A DNA stretch of 64,000 nucleotides from DRPG01 sp964655065. Lineage in GTDB: Bacteria > Myxococcota_A > UBA796 > GCA-2862545. Position 1 is the stretch's first letter; every line of letters starts with the position of its first letter. The notes under the pieces are model-generated. The model was not told the origin of the DNA and made no database searches. It saw only the letters and a program-made list of their open reading frames with translations. Shown here piece after piece: positions 9,127-17,979 of this stretch. The position numbers and the translations under genes were made by a program. The stretch is taken from positions 62,001 through 126,000 of the forward strand of contig CAZZLC010000007.1 of the NCBI GenBank assembly GCA_964655065.1, written 5' to 3'.

Positions 9127-9137
9127 CCTCCGCGCGG
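9111..9137. terminator. Perfect 11-bp hairpin between convergent genes
   Basis: CCGCGCGGAGG at 9111-9121 is the exact reverse complement of CCTCCGCGCGG at 9127-9137, with a 5-base loop that contains the TGA of the upstream gene. The leucine dehydrogenase gene ends 11 bp further on from the other side. Position and symmetry fit a bidirectional terminator. There is no run of T on either side, so it is not a classical intrinsic terminator and could act with Rho or as an mRNA 3' stabiliser. Confidence 0.6.
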
Positions 9138-9147
9138 GGTCACCCGG

Positions 9148-10239
9148 TCAGCGATTGCGGCGGGGCGGGATCGGAACGTGCGTCGCCTTCATTCGGGCGA
9201 CGGATCGGATCCGACGCTCCGCGAGGGCGTCGGCTGCCTCGGCGGTGGTGACGCCCTCTTCCTTGGCAATTCGGAAGATCTCCCGGGTGATGTCGAAGAT
9301 CTTCTCGACCTGCTGGGTCGAGCGGTCCTGGTTGTATCCCTCGAGCTCGTTCGCGACGTTGATGAGCCCGCCGGCGTTGACGACGTAGTCGGGCGCATAG
9401 AGGATGTCGCGCTCAGCGAGCAGGCCGGCGTGGCGATCCTCGGCGAGCACGTTGTTGGCGGCTCCCGCCACGATGGAGCACTTGAGGCGCGGCAGGGTGT
9501 CGTCGTTGATCGTCGCGCCGAGCGCGCAGGGCGCGTAGATGTCGCATCCGACGTCGTAGATCTCGTCCGGTTCGACCACCTCGACCTCGCGATGCTCGCG
9601 GGTCACCCGGCGCAGGTTGTCGGCATCGATGTCGGCGACGATCACCCGGGCCCCACTCCGCACGACCATGTTCACGAGGTGGATGCCGACGTGGCCCACC
9701 CCCTGAATGGCGACACACTTGCCATCGAGCGAGTCGCGGCCGGTGCGTTCGGCGAGCGCCGCGCGCATGCCCTGCAGCACGCCGAGGGCCGTGAACGGGC
9801 TCGGGTCGCCCGATCCACCGAGCGCCCGACCGATGCCCACGACGTAGTCCGTCTCGGTGCGGACCCACTCCATGTCCTGCACCGTCGTGCCCACGTCCTC
9901 GGCGGTGATGTAGCGGCCCGACAGCCCCTGGATGAAGCGGCCATACGACCGGAACAGCATCTCGTTCTTGTCGGTCTTGCTGTTGCCGATGATCACGGCC
10001 TTGCCGCCGCCGAGGTTCAGCCCTGCCGCCGCAGACTTGTAGGTCATGCCCCTCGCCAGACGCAACGCATCGAGCATGGCCGCCCCGTCGTCTTCGTAGA
10101 TCCACATGCGAGTCCCGCCGAGCGCGGGGCCCAGGGTGGTGTCGTGGATCGCGACGATTGCCCGCAGACCTGTCTCGGGATCGTGGTTGAAGACCACCTG
10201 TTCGTGATGACGCTCCGCAATGCGATCGAAGATGTCCAC
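9148..10239 (-). CDS. ldh: Leucine (branched-chain amino acid) dehydrogenase
   Basis: 363 aa. Oxidatively deaminates Leu/Val/Ile to the 2-oxo acids with NAD+. From the chosen GTG start the catalytic residues fall at the numbers known for Bacillus leucine dehydrogenase: Lys68 (TYKSA), Lys80 (GGGK) and Asp115 (AEDVGTT). The Rossmann domain has AIQGVGHVGIHLV, and the C-terminal half carries YAPDYVVNAGGLINVANE. The GTG at 10239 is preceded by GGAGG with four bases between; a longer frame exists but lacks a site. Phe/Val dehydrogenases share the fold, so substrate preference is inferred. It probably works in branched-chain catabolism or supply of fatty-acid primers. Confidence 0.92.
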   Translation of the reverse strand: MDIFDRIAERHHEQVVFNHDPETGLRAIVAIHDTTLGPALGGTRMWIYEDDGAAMLDALRLARGMTYKSAAAGLNLGGGKAVIIGNSKTDKNEMLFRSYGRFIQGLSGRYITAEDVGTTVQDMEWVRTETDYVVGIGRALGGSGDPSPFTALGVLQGMRAALAERTGRDSLDGKCVAIQGVGHVGIHLVNMVVRSGARVIVADIDADNLRRVTREHREVEVVEPDEIYDVGCDIYAPCALGATINDDTLPRLKCSIVAGAANNVLAEDRHAGLLAERDILYAPDYVVNAGGLINVANELEGYNQDRSTQQVEKIFDITREIFRIAKEEGVTTAEAADALAERRIRSVARMKATHVPIPPRRNR

Positions 10240-10335
10240 GGTGCCTCCGGTTGTGGGGGTTTGTCCATCGTAGGGGACATCACCCCGCCAGGGCAACAAC
10301 GACCGCGAGACGGCGGAGCGGGTGCTTCCGAACCT

Positions 10336-10971
10336 CTAGACAGGGAGCGGTGGGGACAGCACGACGTTCTCGTCGATGGTGCCGATTCGCTCGTACCCGG
10401 TGCCGTAGATGTGCTCGTGGAACCAGCCGTCGGCGAGCAGCGCGCTCTGTGACTCGAGCACGAGGACGGGTCGACAGCGCGCGATGGTGCGTCGTGCGCC
10501 GCGCAGCGCCGGCCCCTCGGAGCCCTTCACGTCGAGCAGGATGACACCGACCTCGCGGTCGGGGGGAACCGTCTCGTCGATCGTCCACACCTCGGACAGC
10601 TCGCTCGGGGCGCGCCGCTCTCCCAGACCCGCGTGGAACGAGCGCACGTTCCGAAGCTCGTTCATGCTGACAGTGGACCGAGCGCACCGGTGGTGCTCCG
10701 CGGAGGGCTCGAACGCCCACACCAGCGACCCGAGCGCCCGCGACCGCGACAACGCGGGGAGATGAGCCCCAAAGAGGGCCCCTGCGTGGACCACGTCACA
10801 GCGTCGATGCGCCGCGACGAGATCGAGCACCCTGGGCCTCCACACCTCGCCGCTCAAGATGGTGCGCGCCACCGGGCGATGTCGAAGTGCCAAGGGGACA
10901 CAGTAGCGCCCGTGCAGGTTGGTTCCGACCGTGCAGGGCACGTCCCCAGGCAGGATCTCGTCGACTGTCAC
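10336..10971 (-). CDS. FkbM-family methyltransferase
   Basis: 211 aa. SAM-binding fold with a motif-I-like DVVHAGALFGAHL, an acidic loop VWAFEPSAEHHRC, and the FkbM hallmark near the C-terminus, ILLDVKGSEGPALRGARRTI, in place of the usual DVEGHE. FkbM proteins O-methylate sugars or hydroxyls of polysaccharides and secondary metabolites. The motif-I glycines are fewer than usual (HAGALFG), and the acidic residues of DVEGHE are partly replaced, so activity is not certain. It stands alone between leucine dehydrogenase and a divergent orphan gene, so the context gives no substrate. Confidence 0.75.
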   Translation of the reverse strand: MTVDEILPGDVPCTVGTNLHGRYCVPLALRHRPVARTILSGEVWRPRVLDLVAAHRRCDVVHAGALFGAHLPALSRSRALGSLVWAFEPSAEHHRCARSTVSMNELRNVRSFHAGLGERRAPSELSEVWTIDETVPPDREVGVILLDVKGSEGPALRGARRTIARCRPVLVLESQSALLADGWFHEHIYGTGYERIGTIDENVVLSPPLPV

Positions 10972-11073
10972 GTGGAATCGCCCCCGTGTCCAAGCCGGTC
11001 ATCGTCGGAGGCCAGGGAAGGCTTGACGTGGGTCGGAACCCGTCGGTGACCCCAGGCGGCGTGCTAAGCATCC

Positions 11074-13428
11074 GTGATGATTTCGTCGTTGCTCACGGCA
11101 TGGCTGCTCTCCGCCGCTCCCGCTGCGGCCGCCGATCGCTGCAGCATCGAGCTGCCGCGACCGCCTCGACTGGTCGTCTCTCGCGACTTCAGTCCGGAGC
11201 CCGAGACCTGCGTGGATCCGCTGCTTCCGCGCTGCCGGACCCGCACCACGTTTCGAGAGGACGAGCCGACCGTCGCCGACTACCGGCTGACCTGCTCCGA
11301 GAGGCGACGCCGTCCGGCCCCGTCACCCAAGGCGAAGTCGCAGGACCCACCGTTGCTGCAAGCGGTCCGGTCGGGCCCCTGGATCGATGGTGTAGCCATC
11401 ATCGTACCCGCCGACTCCCGGTGCGTTCCCCTCGCGGGGGTCGCGACCCGTCTCGGCCGAAACTTCCCGAACCTCGTGGCCCAGCGAACCGTTCCTCCCG
11501 AAAAGGAACCTCGTCTCCGAGTGTGGACGCTGACGGTCGACAACGAGGGCTTTCCGCTCGTCACCGGCCTCGGCCAGTCGAAGCCCGTCCGCGGCCCCGA
11601 GACCCTGCGACTCCCGGACGCGGTGTGCAGGGGGAGCTTCGAGCTCGACGGCAAGCGCACGACGCCTCGTACCCGCACGATCGTGGCGACGTGTCGCGGC
11701 ACCCCGCGCCCCTCGGTGACCGACGGGTGTGGCGATCGAGGCGGCGACATCATCTGGTCCGATCTTCGCCGACTCGTGGCTGGCAGCGGCAACGATCCAG
11801 GCACCGCCCACCTCAAGGTCCTGGCCGCCACCGACGAGGAAGTCCGACAGCTCTCGCAGCCTCCTCCGCCCAAGCCAGCGCCGCCTCCGGCGCCGGTCCG
11901 GCCGAGCCGCACCTGTGAAGAGGGCCCGAAGCCCGTTCCCCTCGATCAGATCGTAGCGGAGTGGTCAGGGAGCCAGCGCACGATCGAGCAGGCCGTGGAG
12001 GCTGGCGCCGCCACGAGCTGTGCCGTGCACCCGACCGATCTCGACCCTGACGGCCTGGTGCTCGCGCTGGCCACCAGGACGATCGACGACGCCGCCGACC
12101 GTGAGCTGCTGGCGGAGCTGTGGCGAAGCGACGAAGGCCTCGGGTCGGCGCTCCTCGCCGCCCTGAATCCCGAGGGAGGTGCGGCTCCCGCCCTCCGCGC
12201 CCCCGACCTCGGCCGACTCGCCACGACCGCGCTCGAGGATCGACGCGCCCTCGAGCTCACCCGCCGAACCGTCGACGAGTACGAGGCGTCGCGCCAGCGG
12301 CTCACCGAGGCGCTCGACCGCGACCGGGCTGCGCTGGCGGAGCTCGATGCCGGCACGGCCGAGACCCTCCGCGCGCTGGACGAGCTCGAGGGGTCCTGGT
12401 CGGACTGGCCTCCCCACGCTGGCGACCGCCTCGCCGAGCTCGAGCGTCAGCGTGAGCGGGTGGGTACCGCGCTTCGCAGCGAGGCCCTGCGCGACGTGGA
12501 CCGACGCGCGGGCAACGGCGTGGCTCTCGAGATGATCAAGCTCGTCGGTCGCATCGAGGACGACCCGGTCTACCAGGTCCGTCAGGAGGCCCGGGACATC
12601 CGCGCTGCCCTCACCGAAGACGCCCCGGCTGCACTGGAGGCGTGTCGAGGGTGGCTGGAGGAGACCGCGGCCGAGATCTCGGCACCCATGACCCTCGAGG
12701 AGGCGATCGACCGCCCCGAGGCGTTCCGCCTCCGACGCGACGTGGTCGCGGAGCTCGAGCGCCGGCTCGAAGACGGGCCGTGCCGAGCGTCGGCGGACCT
12801 GGCCGAAGCGCTCGACCAGCGGGTCCGCAACCTCGCGGTGTCCGCGGGCGGGCTCGCCCCGTGGAGCAACGAGCATCCGCGAGTCGCCGTGTCGAAACGT
12901 CTGGAACGACGCTCCGAGCGCTGGCTACGCGGCATCGCGTCGACGCCGCCGACGCGACTGTCGGTCGGACTCACGAGGGCACGCCGGCGCTCTCCGGAGG
13001 CGCCCACGCGTCTCGGGGTGGCCGTCGGGGTCCACGGCACGCTGTGGCACCGAGGCCCCACCATTCTCGGCGTGCGGGTCGTTCCGGCCCTCCGGCAGCG
13101 ACTCGGGGAGCCGAGCGACGTCCGAATGGAGGCCGTCGTGCCGGCCGACCTGTTCCTCGGGCTCGGCCCCGCCTGGCGTGACCGAACCGTCGTTCAGCCA
13201 CAGGTCCACGTCGGCGCCGAGGTCCGGCTCCCGTGGTTCGGTCAGGAGGTGCCGGTGCGCGGGGCGGGGCGAGTCGGTGGCGGGCTGTGGCTCCAGCCAT
13301 CGCGCAAGTCGGGCCACGGGCTCTACGTCGACGGCACGCTGACCCTGCGGCCCACCGACGGCCCGATCCGCCGCGGCGGTGTGTTCGAGCTCGGCTACGT
13401 CTACCAGTGGAGCCGGCGAACCCGTTGA
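11074..13428 (+). CDS. Large secreted protein of unknown function
   Basis: 784 aa that I do not recognise. An N-terminal signal peptide ends near AAPAAAADRC. Residues ~20-260 are a Cys-containing region with scattered Cys pairs (for example DPLLPRCRTR and DGCGDRGGD). A proline-rich linker (PPPPKPAPPPAP) sits near 270. Residues ~290-630 are mostly helical, with high Glu/Arg/Ala and likely coiled coil. The last ~150 residues alternate as beta strands and end in a Tyr/Trp-rich strand, which may be a small barrel or outer-membrane-facing domain. Secretion to the periplasm or envelope is likely. No enzymatic motif is visible. Divergent from the FkbM gene, 102 bp apart. Confidence 0.75.
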   Translation: MMISSLLTAWLLSAAPAAAADRCSIELPRPPRLVVSRDFSPEPETCVDPLLPRCRTRTTFREDEPTVADYRLTCSERRRRPAPSPKAKSQDPPLLQAVRSGPWIDGVAIIVPADSRCVPLAGVATRLGRNFPNLVAQRTVPPEKEPRLRVWTLTVDNEGFPLVTGLGQSKPVRGPETLRLPDAVCRGSFELDGKRTTPRTRTIVATCRGTPRPSVTDGCGDRGGDIIWSDLRRLVAGSGNDPGTAHLKVLAATDEEVRQLSQPPPPKPAPPPAPVRPSRTCEEGPKPVPLDQIVAEWSGSQRTIEQAVEAGAATSCAVHPTDLDPDGLVLALATRTIDDAADRELLAELWRSDEGLGSALLAALNPEGGAAPALRAPDLGRLATTALEDRRALELTRRTVDEYEASRQRLTEALDRDRAALAELDAGTAETLRALDELEGSWSDWPPHAGDRLAELERQRERVGTALRSEALRDVDRRAGNGVALEMIKLVGRIEDDPVYQVRQEARDIRAALTEDAPAALEACRGWLEETAAEISAPMTLEEAIDRPEAFRLRRDVVAELERRLEDGPCRASADLAEALDQRVRNLAVSAGGLAPWSNEHPRVAVSKRLERRSERWLRGIASTPPTRLSVGLTRARRRSPEAPTRLGVAVGVHGTLWHRGPTILGVRVVPALRQRLGEPSDVRMEAVVPADLFLGLGPAWRDRTVVQPQVHVGAEVRLPWFGQEVPVRGAGRVGGGLWLQPSRKSGHGLYVDGTLTLRPTDGPIRRGGVFELGYVYQWSRRTR

Positions 13429-13483
13429 CTCCACATCTCGGCAGCGTCGTGCGATAGTCGGTCGCACCCCACCGGGAGGTCCC

Positions 13484-15676
13484 GTGAACCCCTCCGGAAC
13501 TCGTCGGACCCAGCTGCCCCTCCTCCTCGCCGTGTTCTCCGCCGTCGCGACCGTGGGCTTCGCGGTCCTCGGCCTCTCGAACGCGCCCACCCTGGGCCTC
13601 GAAGCCATCGAACCGTGGATTCGCGAGCCAGGGAGGCTGATCTTCCACGCCGTCGCGGTGCTCGCGTTCGAGCAGCCCTCGGAAGGACCCGACAACCCCG
13701 GAATCTGGTGGAGCCTCGCCCGCCTGGGTGCCGCGGTGTTCTCGGTGTCGACCGGGCTCGCCGTGGCCTTCGAGCTCGAAGGCCTCATCCGCTTCACGAT
13801 GACCCGTGTGGGGCTGCGGCTTCTGGGGCGCCCACCGGCCATCCTCCTCGGGCTGGGGTGGATCGGCGGACCTATCTCGGCCACCTTGCGCCGGGCGGGA
13901 CGGCCGGTCTTTGCGGTCGCGACCGACGAGCAGAGCCCCCTCGTGACCGAGGCTCGTCGCGCCGGGATCCTCGTGCTCATCGGCGACGCGACCGACCCTC
14001 GCACCCGCGACCGACTGCCGATGCGCCGCGCCCGCGAGGTATTCGTCGCCACCGGTGACGACGCGCTCAACGTGGAGCTCGCCGGGAACCTCCTCGAAGC
14101 GTCCCAGCGATGGCGTCGCCGCGAGCCCCTTCGCTGCTACGTCCACATCACGGACCCGACCTTCGCCGAGACGCTCGGGTGGCAGCAGATCTGGGCCTAC
14201 GACTCGCCCCAGCTGAAGCTCGTGCCGTTCTCGTACCCGGAGCTCGCCGCGCGCGACCTCTTCTTCGGCGAGGCCGGCATCGCGCACGACCCCGAGCTGC
14301 GCCCGACGGGGCAGGAGCCCTTCCATCTGGTGATCGTGGGCTTTGGCTTCGTCGGCCGAACCGTCGCGCGCTACGTCGCGAGGTTCGCGCACTTCGCGTC
14401 GGAGATGCGGCCTCGACTCACCGTCCTGGACGCCAACGACGATGAGTTTCGCGCCTTTCTGGAGCGATACCCAGCGTTCTCGCCCTCCGGCCTCGACCTC
14501 GCGAGCGCTCCCCTGCGCGCGCCCGGCAGCGACGCCTGGGATGGCTACGTCGGTCGTCCGGACGGCAAGCGTCACCAGGTCCAGGACGGGGACGCCGTCG
14601 AGTACGCGGTACACGCCGAGTTCTCGTCGCTGCCCGGAGACCTCGCCGCCGAGTCTCTGACCGAGCGGATCCTTCAGCGCGCGGCGCCACTCGACGCCGA
14701 CACGCCAGTGCGGATGGCGGTCGTGGTCTGCCTCGACGGAGACCGGGCGAGCTTCGAGGCAGCGCTCCGGATCCAGCACGCGCTCGCCTCGGGCCTCCAC
14801 GACCGCCCGGCCGAGGAGCACCCGAAGCCCATCCCGATCTACGTGCACCTACCCGAGCGCGGTCTCGCCACCGTGCTCGCCAAGACCGACGCCGCAGACT
14901 GGCTGTCCGTGCACCACCAGAAGCGGGATCGCGACTTCCCGGTCCGGGTCTTCGGCGTTCGGGACATCGTGGCCTCCTACGAGCTCGTGACGGCCGAGAA
15001 GGACCACCGGCAGGCGACGGGAGCCAAGGAGCTCTACGCGCTGCTGAGCCCCCGACGAGCCGCCCACGACCACATCGACTTCGCGACGTCGAACCTCGAC
15101 GCGAGCCTGCACGCCGAGATCAAGTGCGCCGCGCTGGGCATCGAGATCCTGCCCGCCAAGACCCCGCCCCCCAGCGGCGCGGTCCGGGTGCTCGCGCCGC
15201 TGTTCGAGCGCCAAGTGGAGACCGCGGTGTCGAAGCTCCAGGCACGGCACGACAACCAGGTTCCCCACGACCTCCTGGCCACGTTGGACCCCGAGGTCCG
15301 CGAACGCCTGGTGCTGCAGGGCAACGTCTCGTCCCGGCCCTCGACGGGAGACGTCACCGACGACGTCACCCAAGGGGACGACGTGCTGCTCGAGATTCTC
15401 GACGACCTGCTCGCGCGGTTCCGCACCGAGCTGACCGCCCGGGGTCACGACGCGGATCTGCCGGCGAAGATGGAGCACAATCGCTGGATGGGCGAGCGCT
15501 TGTTGAAGGGCTGGCGCTTCGGTCCCCGCAACGACATCAGTCTCCAGCGCGAGAGCATGGTGCCCTGGGAGCGCGTCGCTGCCCGGGACCGCCGCCACGA
15601 CGCCGTCTCGCTGCCGCGCTTCGTCGTGGAGGCTCACCGAGAGGGACTCGTCGCGTGGTGGCCGTCGGCGCCTTGA
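13484..15676 (+). CDS. Membrane protein with two NAD-binding (TrkA_N-like) domains and a C-terminal RyR domain
   Basis: 730 aa. Two or three transmembrane segments lie in the first ~110 residues. They are followed by a TrkA_N/RCK-type Rossmann domain (ILLGLGWIGGPI, then VATDEQSPLVTEARRAG and IGDATD). A second Rossmann-like domain begins HLVIVGFGFVGRTVARYV, with LDANDDEF. The C-terminus (~650-720) matches the ryanodine-receptor repeat domain: EHNRWMGERLLKGWRFGPRND, followed by MVPWERV and an RRHD. TrkA_N domains bind NAD(H) and gate potassium channels or transporters; bacterial RyR domains are known, but their ligand is not. The GTG at 13484 is preceded by GGGAGG. Likely a ligand-gated ion-flux sensor; function inferred. 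Confidence 0.82.
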   Translation: MNPSGTRRTQLPLLLAVFSAVATVGFAVLGLSNAPTLGLEAIEPWIREPGRLIFHAVAVLAFEQPSEGPDNPGIWWSLARLGAAVFSVSTGLAVAFELEGLIRFTMTRVGLRLLGRPPAILLGLGWIGGPISATLRRAGRPVFAVATDEQSPLVTEARRAGILVLIGDATDPRTRDRLPMRRAREVFVATGDDALNVELAGNLLEASQRWRRREPLRCYVHITDPTFAETLGWQQIWAYDSPQLKLVPFSYPELAARDLFFGEAGIAHDPELRPTGQEPFHLVIVGFGFVGRTVARYVARFAHFASEMRPRLTVLDANDDEFRAFLERYPAFSPSGLDLASAPLRAPGSDAWDGYVGRPDGKRHQVQDGDAVEYAVHAEFSSLPGDLAAESLTERILQRAAPLDADTPVRMAVVVCLDGDRASFEAALRIQHALASGLHDRPAEEHPKPIPIYVHLPERGLATVLAKTDAADWLSVHHQKRDRDFPVRVFGVRDIVASYELVTAEKDHRQATGAKELYALLSPRRAAHDHIDFATSNLDASLHAEIKCAALGIEILPAKTPPPSGAVRVLAPLFERQVETAVSKLQARHDNQVPHDLLATLDPEVRERLVLQGNVSSRPSTGDVTDDVTQGDDVLLEILDDLLARFRTELTARGHDADLPAKMEHNRWMGERLLKGWRFGPRNDISLQRESMVPWERVAARDRRHDAVSLPRFVVEAHREGLVAWWPSAP

Positions 15677-15680
15677 CGGG

Positions 15681-17972
15681 TCAGTTCCGCGCCTCCGCGA
15701 GGTCGAGCACGGTGAAGCGACGGCGAACGCGATCCCCGGTCCCGTCGACCAGGGTGAGCACGTGCGCGCCAGGGCCGGGCCACACCTCGAGCTGGTGCAC
15801 GCCGCGCGTGGCGCCGAGGTAGCGCTCGTCGAGGTGCCAATAGATGGTGGCGCCAGGATCGAGATGTGCCGCCTGAAGAACCAGACGACCGCGCCGACCG
15901 TCGAGCTCGATCGGAACGTGGACCCGGGCTCCCGCCTTGGGCTCGATCACGCCCATCTGGATGCCATCGTCATCGGGCGTGCAGCCGGGCGCCCACGGCG
16001 GCAGCGGGCGATAGGACGGGTCCTGGCGCTTCGTGTACCAAGCCTGCGCGGCGGGCAGCACGTACCACGACGCATCACGAAGCTCACTCGTGGGGCGACA
16101 GTCTGCGTGCGCTCTCGCAGAACAGGCCTCGTCGACGCAGTGCACGCGGCGACAGTGACTGCACATCGTGCCCCGGAGCGCGGCCGCAGGCCCCCGTTGA
16201 CCGCGAGAGTGCTCGCAGTCGGGACCGGCCCGCATCCCGCTCTCGGCACAGACCTGGATGGTGACCCCGCCATTCGGCTCCTCGAACCACCCGCCGTCCG
16301 GAGCCGCCCGAAGGACGTCGAAGAGCACGGGAGCGGCAGCTTGGAGTCCCACGAGCTCCGGGCGCCCTTCGCCGTCGGCGTTGCCCGCCCACACCCCGAT
16401 GGTCACGGAGGGCGTGACCCCGATGGCCCAGGCGTCGCGAAAGCCGTGGCTCGTCCCGGTCTTCCACGCGATCGGTCGTGAAGAGGAGAACGTCGACCAC
16501 GCCCCGAGATCGCCGGGACGGTGGACCTCGCGCAGCGCCTCGAGCGTCACGAAGGCCGCGACCGCGTCGGGGCTGTGCGAGGGGACGGAGGGCTCGGGAT
16601 CGCCCCACAGGTGGAGCGATGGACGAGGCTCGTCGCCGATCATCGCGGCGAGCCCGAGCGTTCGGTACGCGCCCACGAGGTCCCACAGGCTGGCTTCCGC
16701 TCCTCCGAGCACGAGCGACAGCCCGTAGTCGCCGGCGGGGCGATCGAGCGTGGTGAGCCCGAAGCCCTCGAGCTCACCGTGAAAGCGCAGCACGCCGTGG
16801 CGCTGGAGCATCCACACCGCGGGCACGTTGCGGGACCGGGCGAGGGCGACGTCGGCGGGAATGGCGCCCAGGTACGTCCGGTCGAAGTTCTCCGGGCTGA
16901 ACCCGCCGATGCGCAGCGGCACGTCTGGCACCACCTGCCGAGGGAGCAGCTCCCCGGCCTGGATCATCTCGACGTAGAGCAGCGGCTTGAGCACGCTGCC
17001 CGTGGATCGCGGCGACGTGACCACGTCGACGTGCTGCCCGTGATCGCCCTTGCTCACGTCGACGTTGCCGACGTAGGCGATGGCCGCACCCGTCCGCGTG
17101 TCCGCCACGAGAATCGCGAGGTTGTGGACGCCGCGGCTGGCGAGGCGTCGGCCGTGGCGCTCGGCGAGGGCGACGATCTGGGCCTGGAGATCCGCCTGCA
17201 GCGTCGTGTCACCGGAGCCGCGAGCGAGCAGGTGAGGGGCCAGCCTAGGCACCGGATCGGGCTCGCGGGGCAGCGGCTCGAGCTTGGCGAGCCGAGCGTC
17301 GTCGCTCGAGATCACGCCCCGCCGGGCGAGCCGGTCGATCAGGACGTCGCGCTTTCGGCGCAGCGCTCCGCGCCCGCGACCGGGATGGACGAGCCCCGGG
17401 CTGTGCGGGAGCACGGCGAGGGTAGCCGCCTCGGCCCAGGAGAGGTCGTGGGCCGGGCGCCGGAAGTACCGCTCGGCCGCCGCCGCGAGTCCGACGGTGT
17501 TTCCGCCGAACGGTGCGTGAGCCGCGTGCAGGGCGAGGATCTCGGCCTTGCTGCGGGACAGGTCGAGTCGCAGGGCGAGGACCGCCTCGACGAGCTTCTC
17601 GCCGAGCGTCCGCGGGGGGTTGCCCCTGGCCATGCGAACCACCTGCATGGTGATGGTGCTCGCACCGGACACGACCTCGCCGCGGGCGAGGTTGGTCCGC
17701 AGGGCCCGCCCGATGGCGACGGGGTCCACTCCGGGATGCCACCAGAAGCGCTGATCCTCGAAGGCGACGAGCGCCTCGGCGTAGCGCGCGGGCAGCTCCT
17801 CGGGAGGAGGAAACCGCCACTGCTCGTCGTCCGCCACCGCGGCTGACAGCACGCGCCCCTCGACGCTGCGCACGACCGGCGACCAGGTCACGTCGAAGCC
17901 AGGCACGGGGACGCAGAGGAACCCCACGACGAACCCGGCGACGAGCGCGAGCGCAGCTCTGCTCGCGGTCAC
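15681..17972 (-). CDS. pbpC: Penicillin-binding protein 1C (glycosyltransferase/transpeptidase)
   Basis: 763 aa. N-terminal membrane anchor, then a GT51 glycosyltransferase domain (catalytic Glu in FEDQRFWWHPGVD, then GASTITMQVVRM). The transpeptidase-type domain has the Ser of GSVLKP (about residue 326), the SRN motif and KTGTSHGFRDAW. The C-terminal BiPBP_C domain is preceded by a Cys-rich segment (CSHCRRVHCVDEAC). Polymerises peptidoglycan glycan strands in the periplasm. It lies 7 bp downstream of the alpha-2-macroglobulin gene, the arrangement seen for yfhM-pbpC in many Gram-negative bacteria, where the pair is thought to repair and defend the cell wall. Confidence 0.95.
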   Translation of the reverse strand: MTASRAALALVAGFVVGFLCVPVPGFDVTWSPVVRSVEGRVLSAAVADDEQWRFPPPEELPARYAEALVAFEDQRFWWHPGVDPVAIGRALRTNLARGEVVSGASTITMQVVRMARGNPPRTLGEKLVEAVLALRLDLSRSKAEILALHAAHAPFGGNTVGLAAAAERYFRRPAHDLSWAEAATLAVLPHSPGLVHPGRGRGALRRKRDVLIDRLARRGVISSDDARLAKLEPLPREPDPVPRLAPHLLARGSGDTTLQADLQAQIVALAERHGRRLASRGVHNLAILVADTRTGAAIAYVGNVDVSKGDHGQHVDVVTSPRSTGSVLKPLLYVEMIQAGELLPRQVVPDVPLRIGGFSPENFDRTYLGAIPADVALARSRNVPAVWMLQRHGVLRFHGELEGFGLTTLDRPAGDYGLSLVLGGAEASLWDLVGAYRTLGLAAMIGDEPRPSLHLWGDPEPSVPSHSPDAVAAFVTLEALREVHRPGDLGAWSTFSSSRPIAWKTGTSHGFRDAWAIGVTPSVTIGVWAGNADGEGRPELVGLQAAAPVLFDVLRAAPDGGWFEEPNGGVTIQVCAESGMRAGPDCEHSRGQRGPAAALRGTMCSHCRRVHCVDEACSARAHADCRPTSELRDASWYVLPAAQAWYTKRQDPSYRPLPPWAPGCTPDDDGIQMGVIEPKAGARVHVPIELDGRRGRLVLQAAHLDPGATIYWHLDERYLGATRGVHQLEVWPGPGAHVLTLVDGTGDRVRRRFTVLDLAEARN

Positions 17973-17979
17973 CGCGGAC

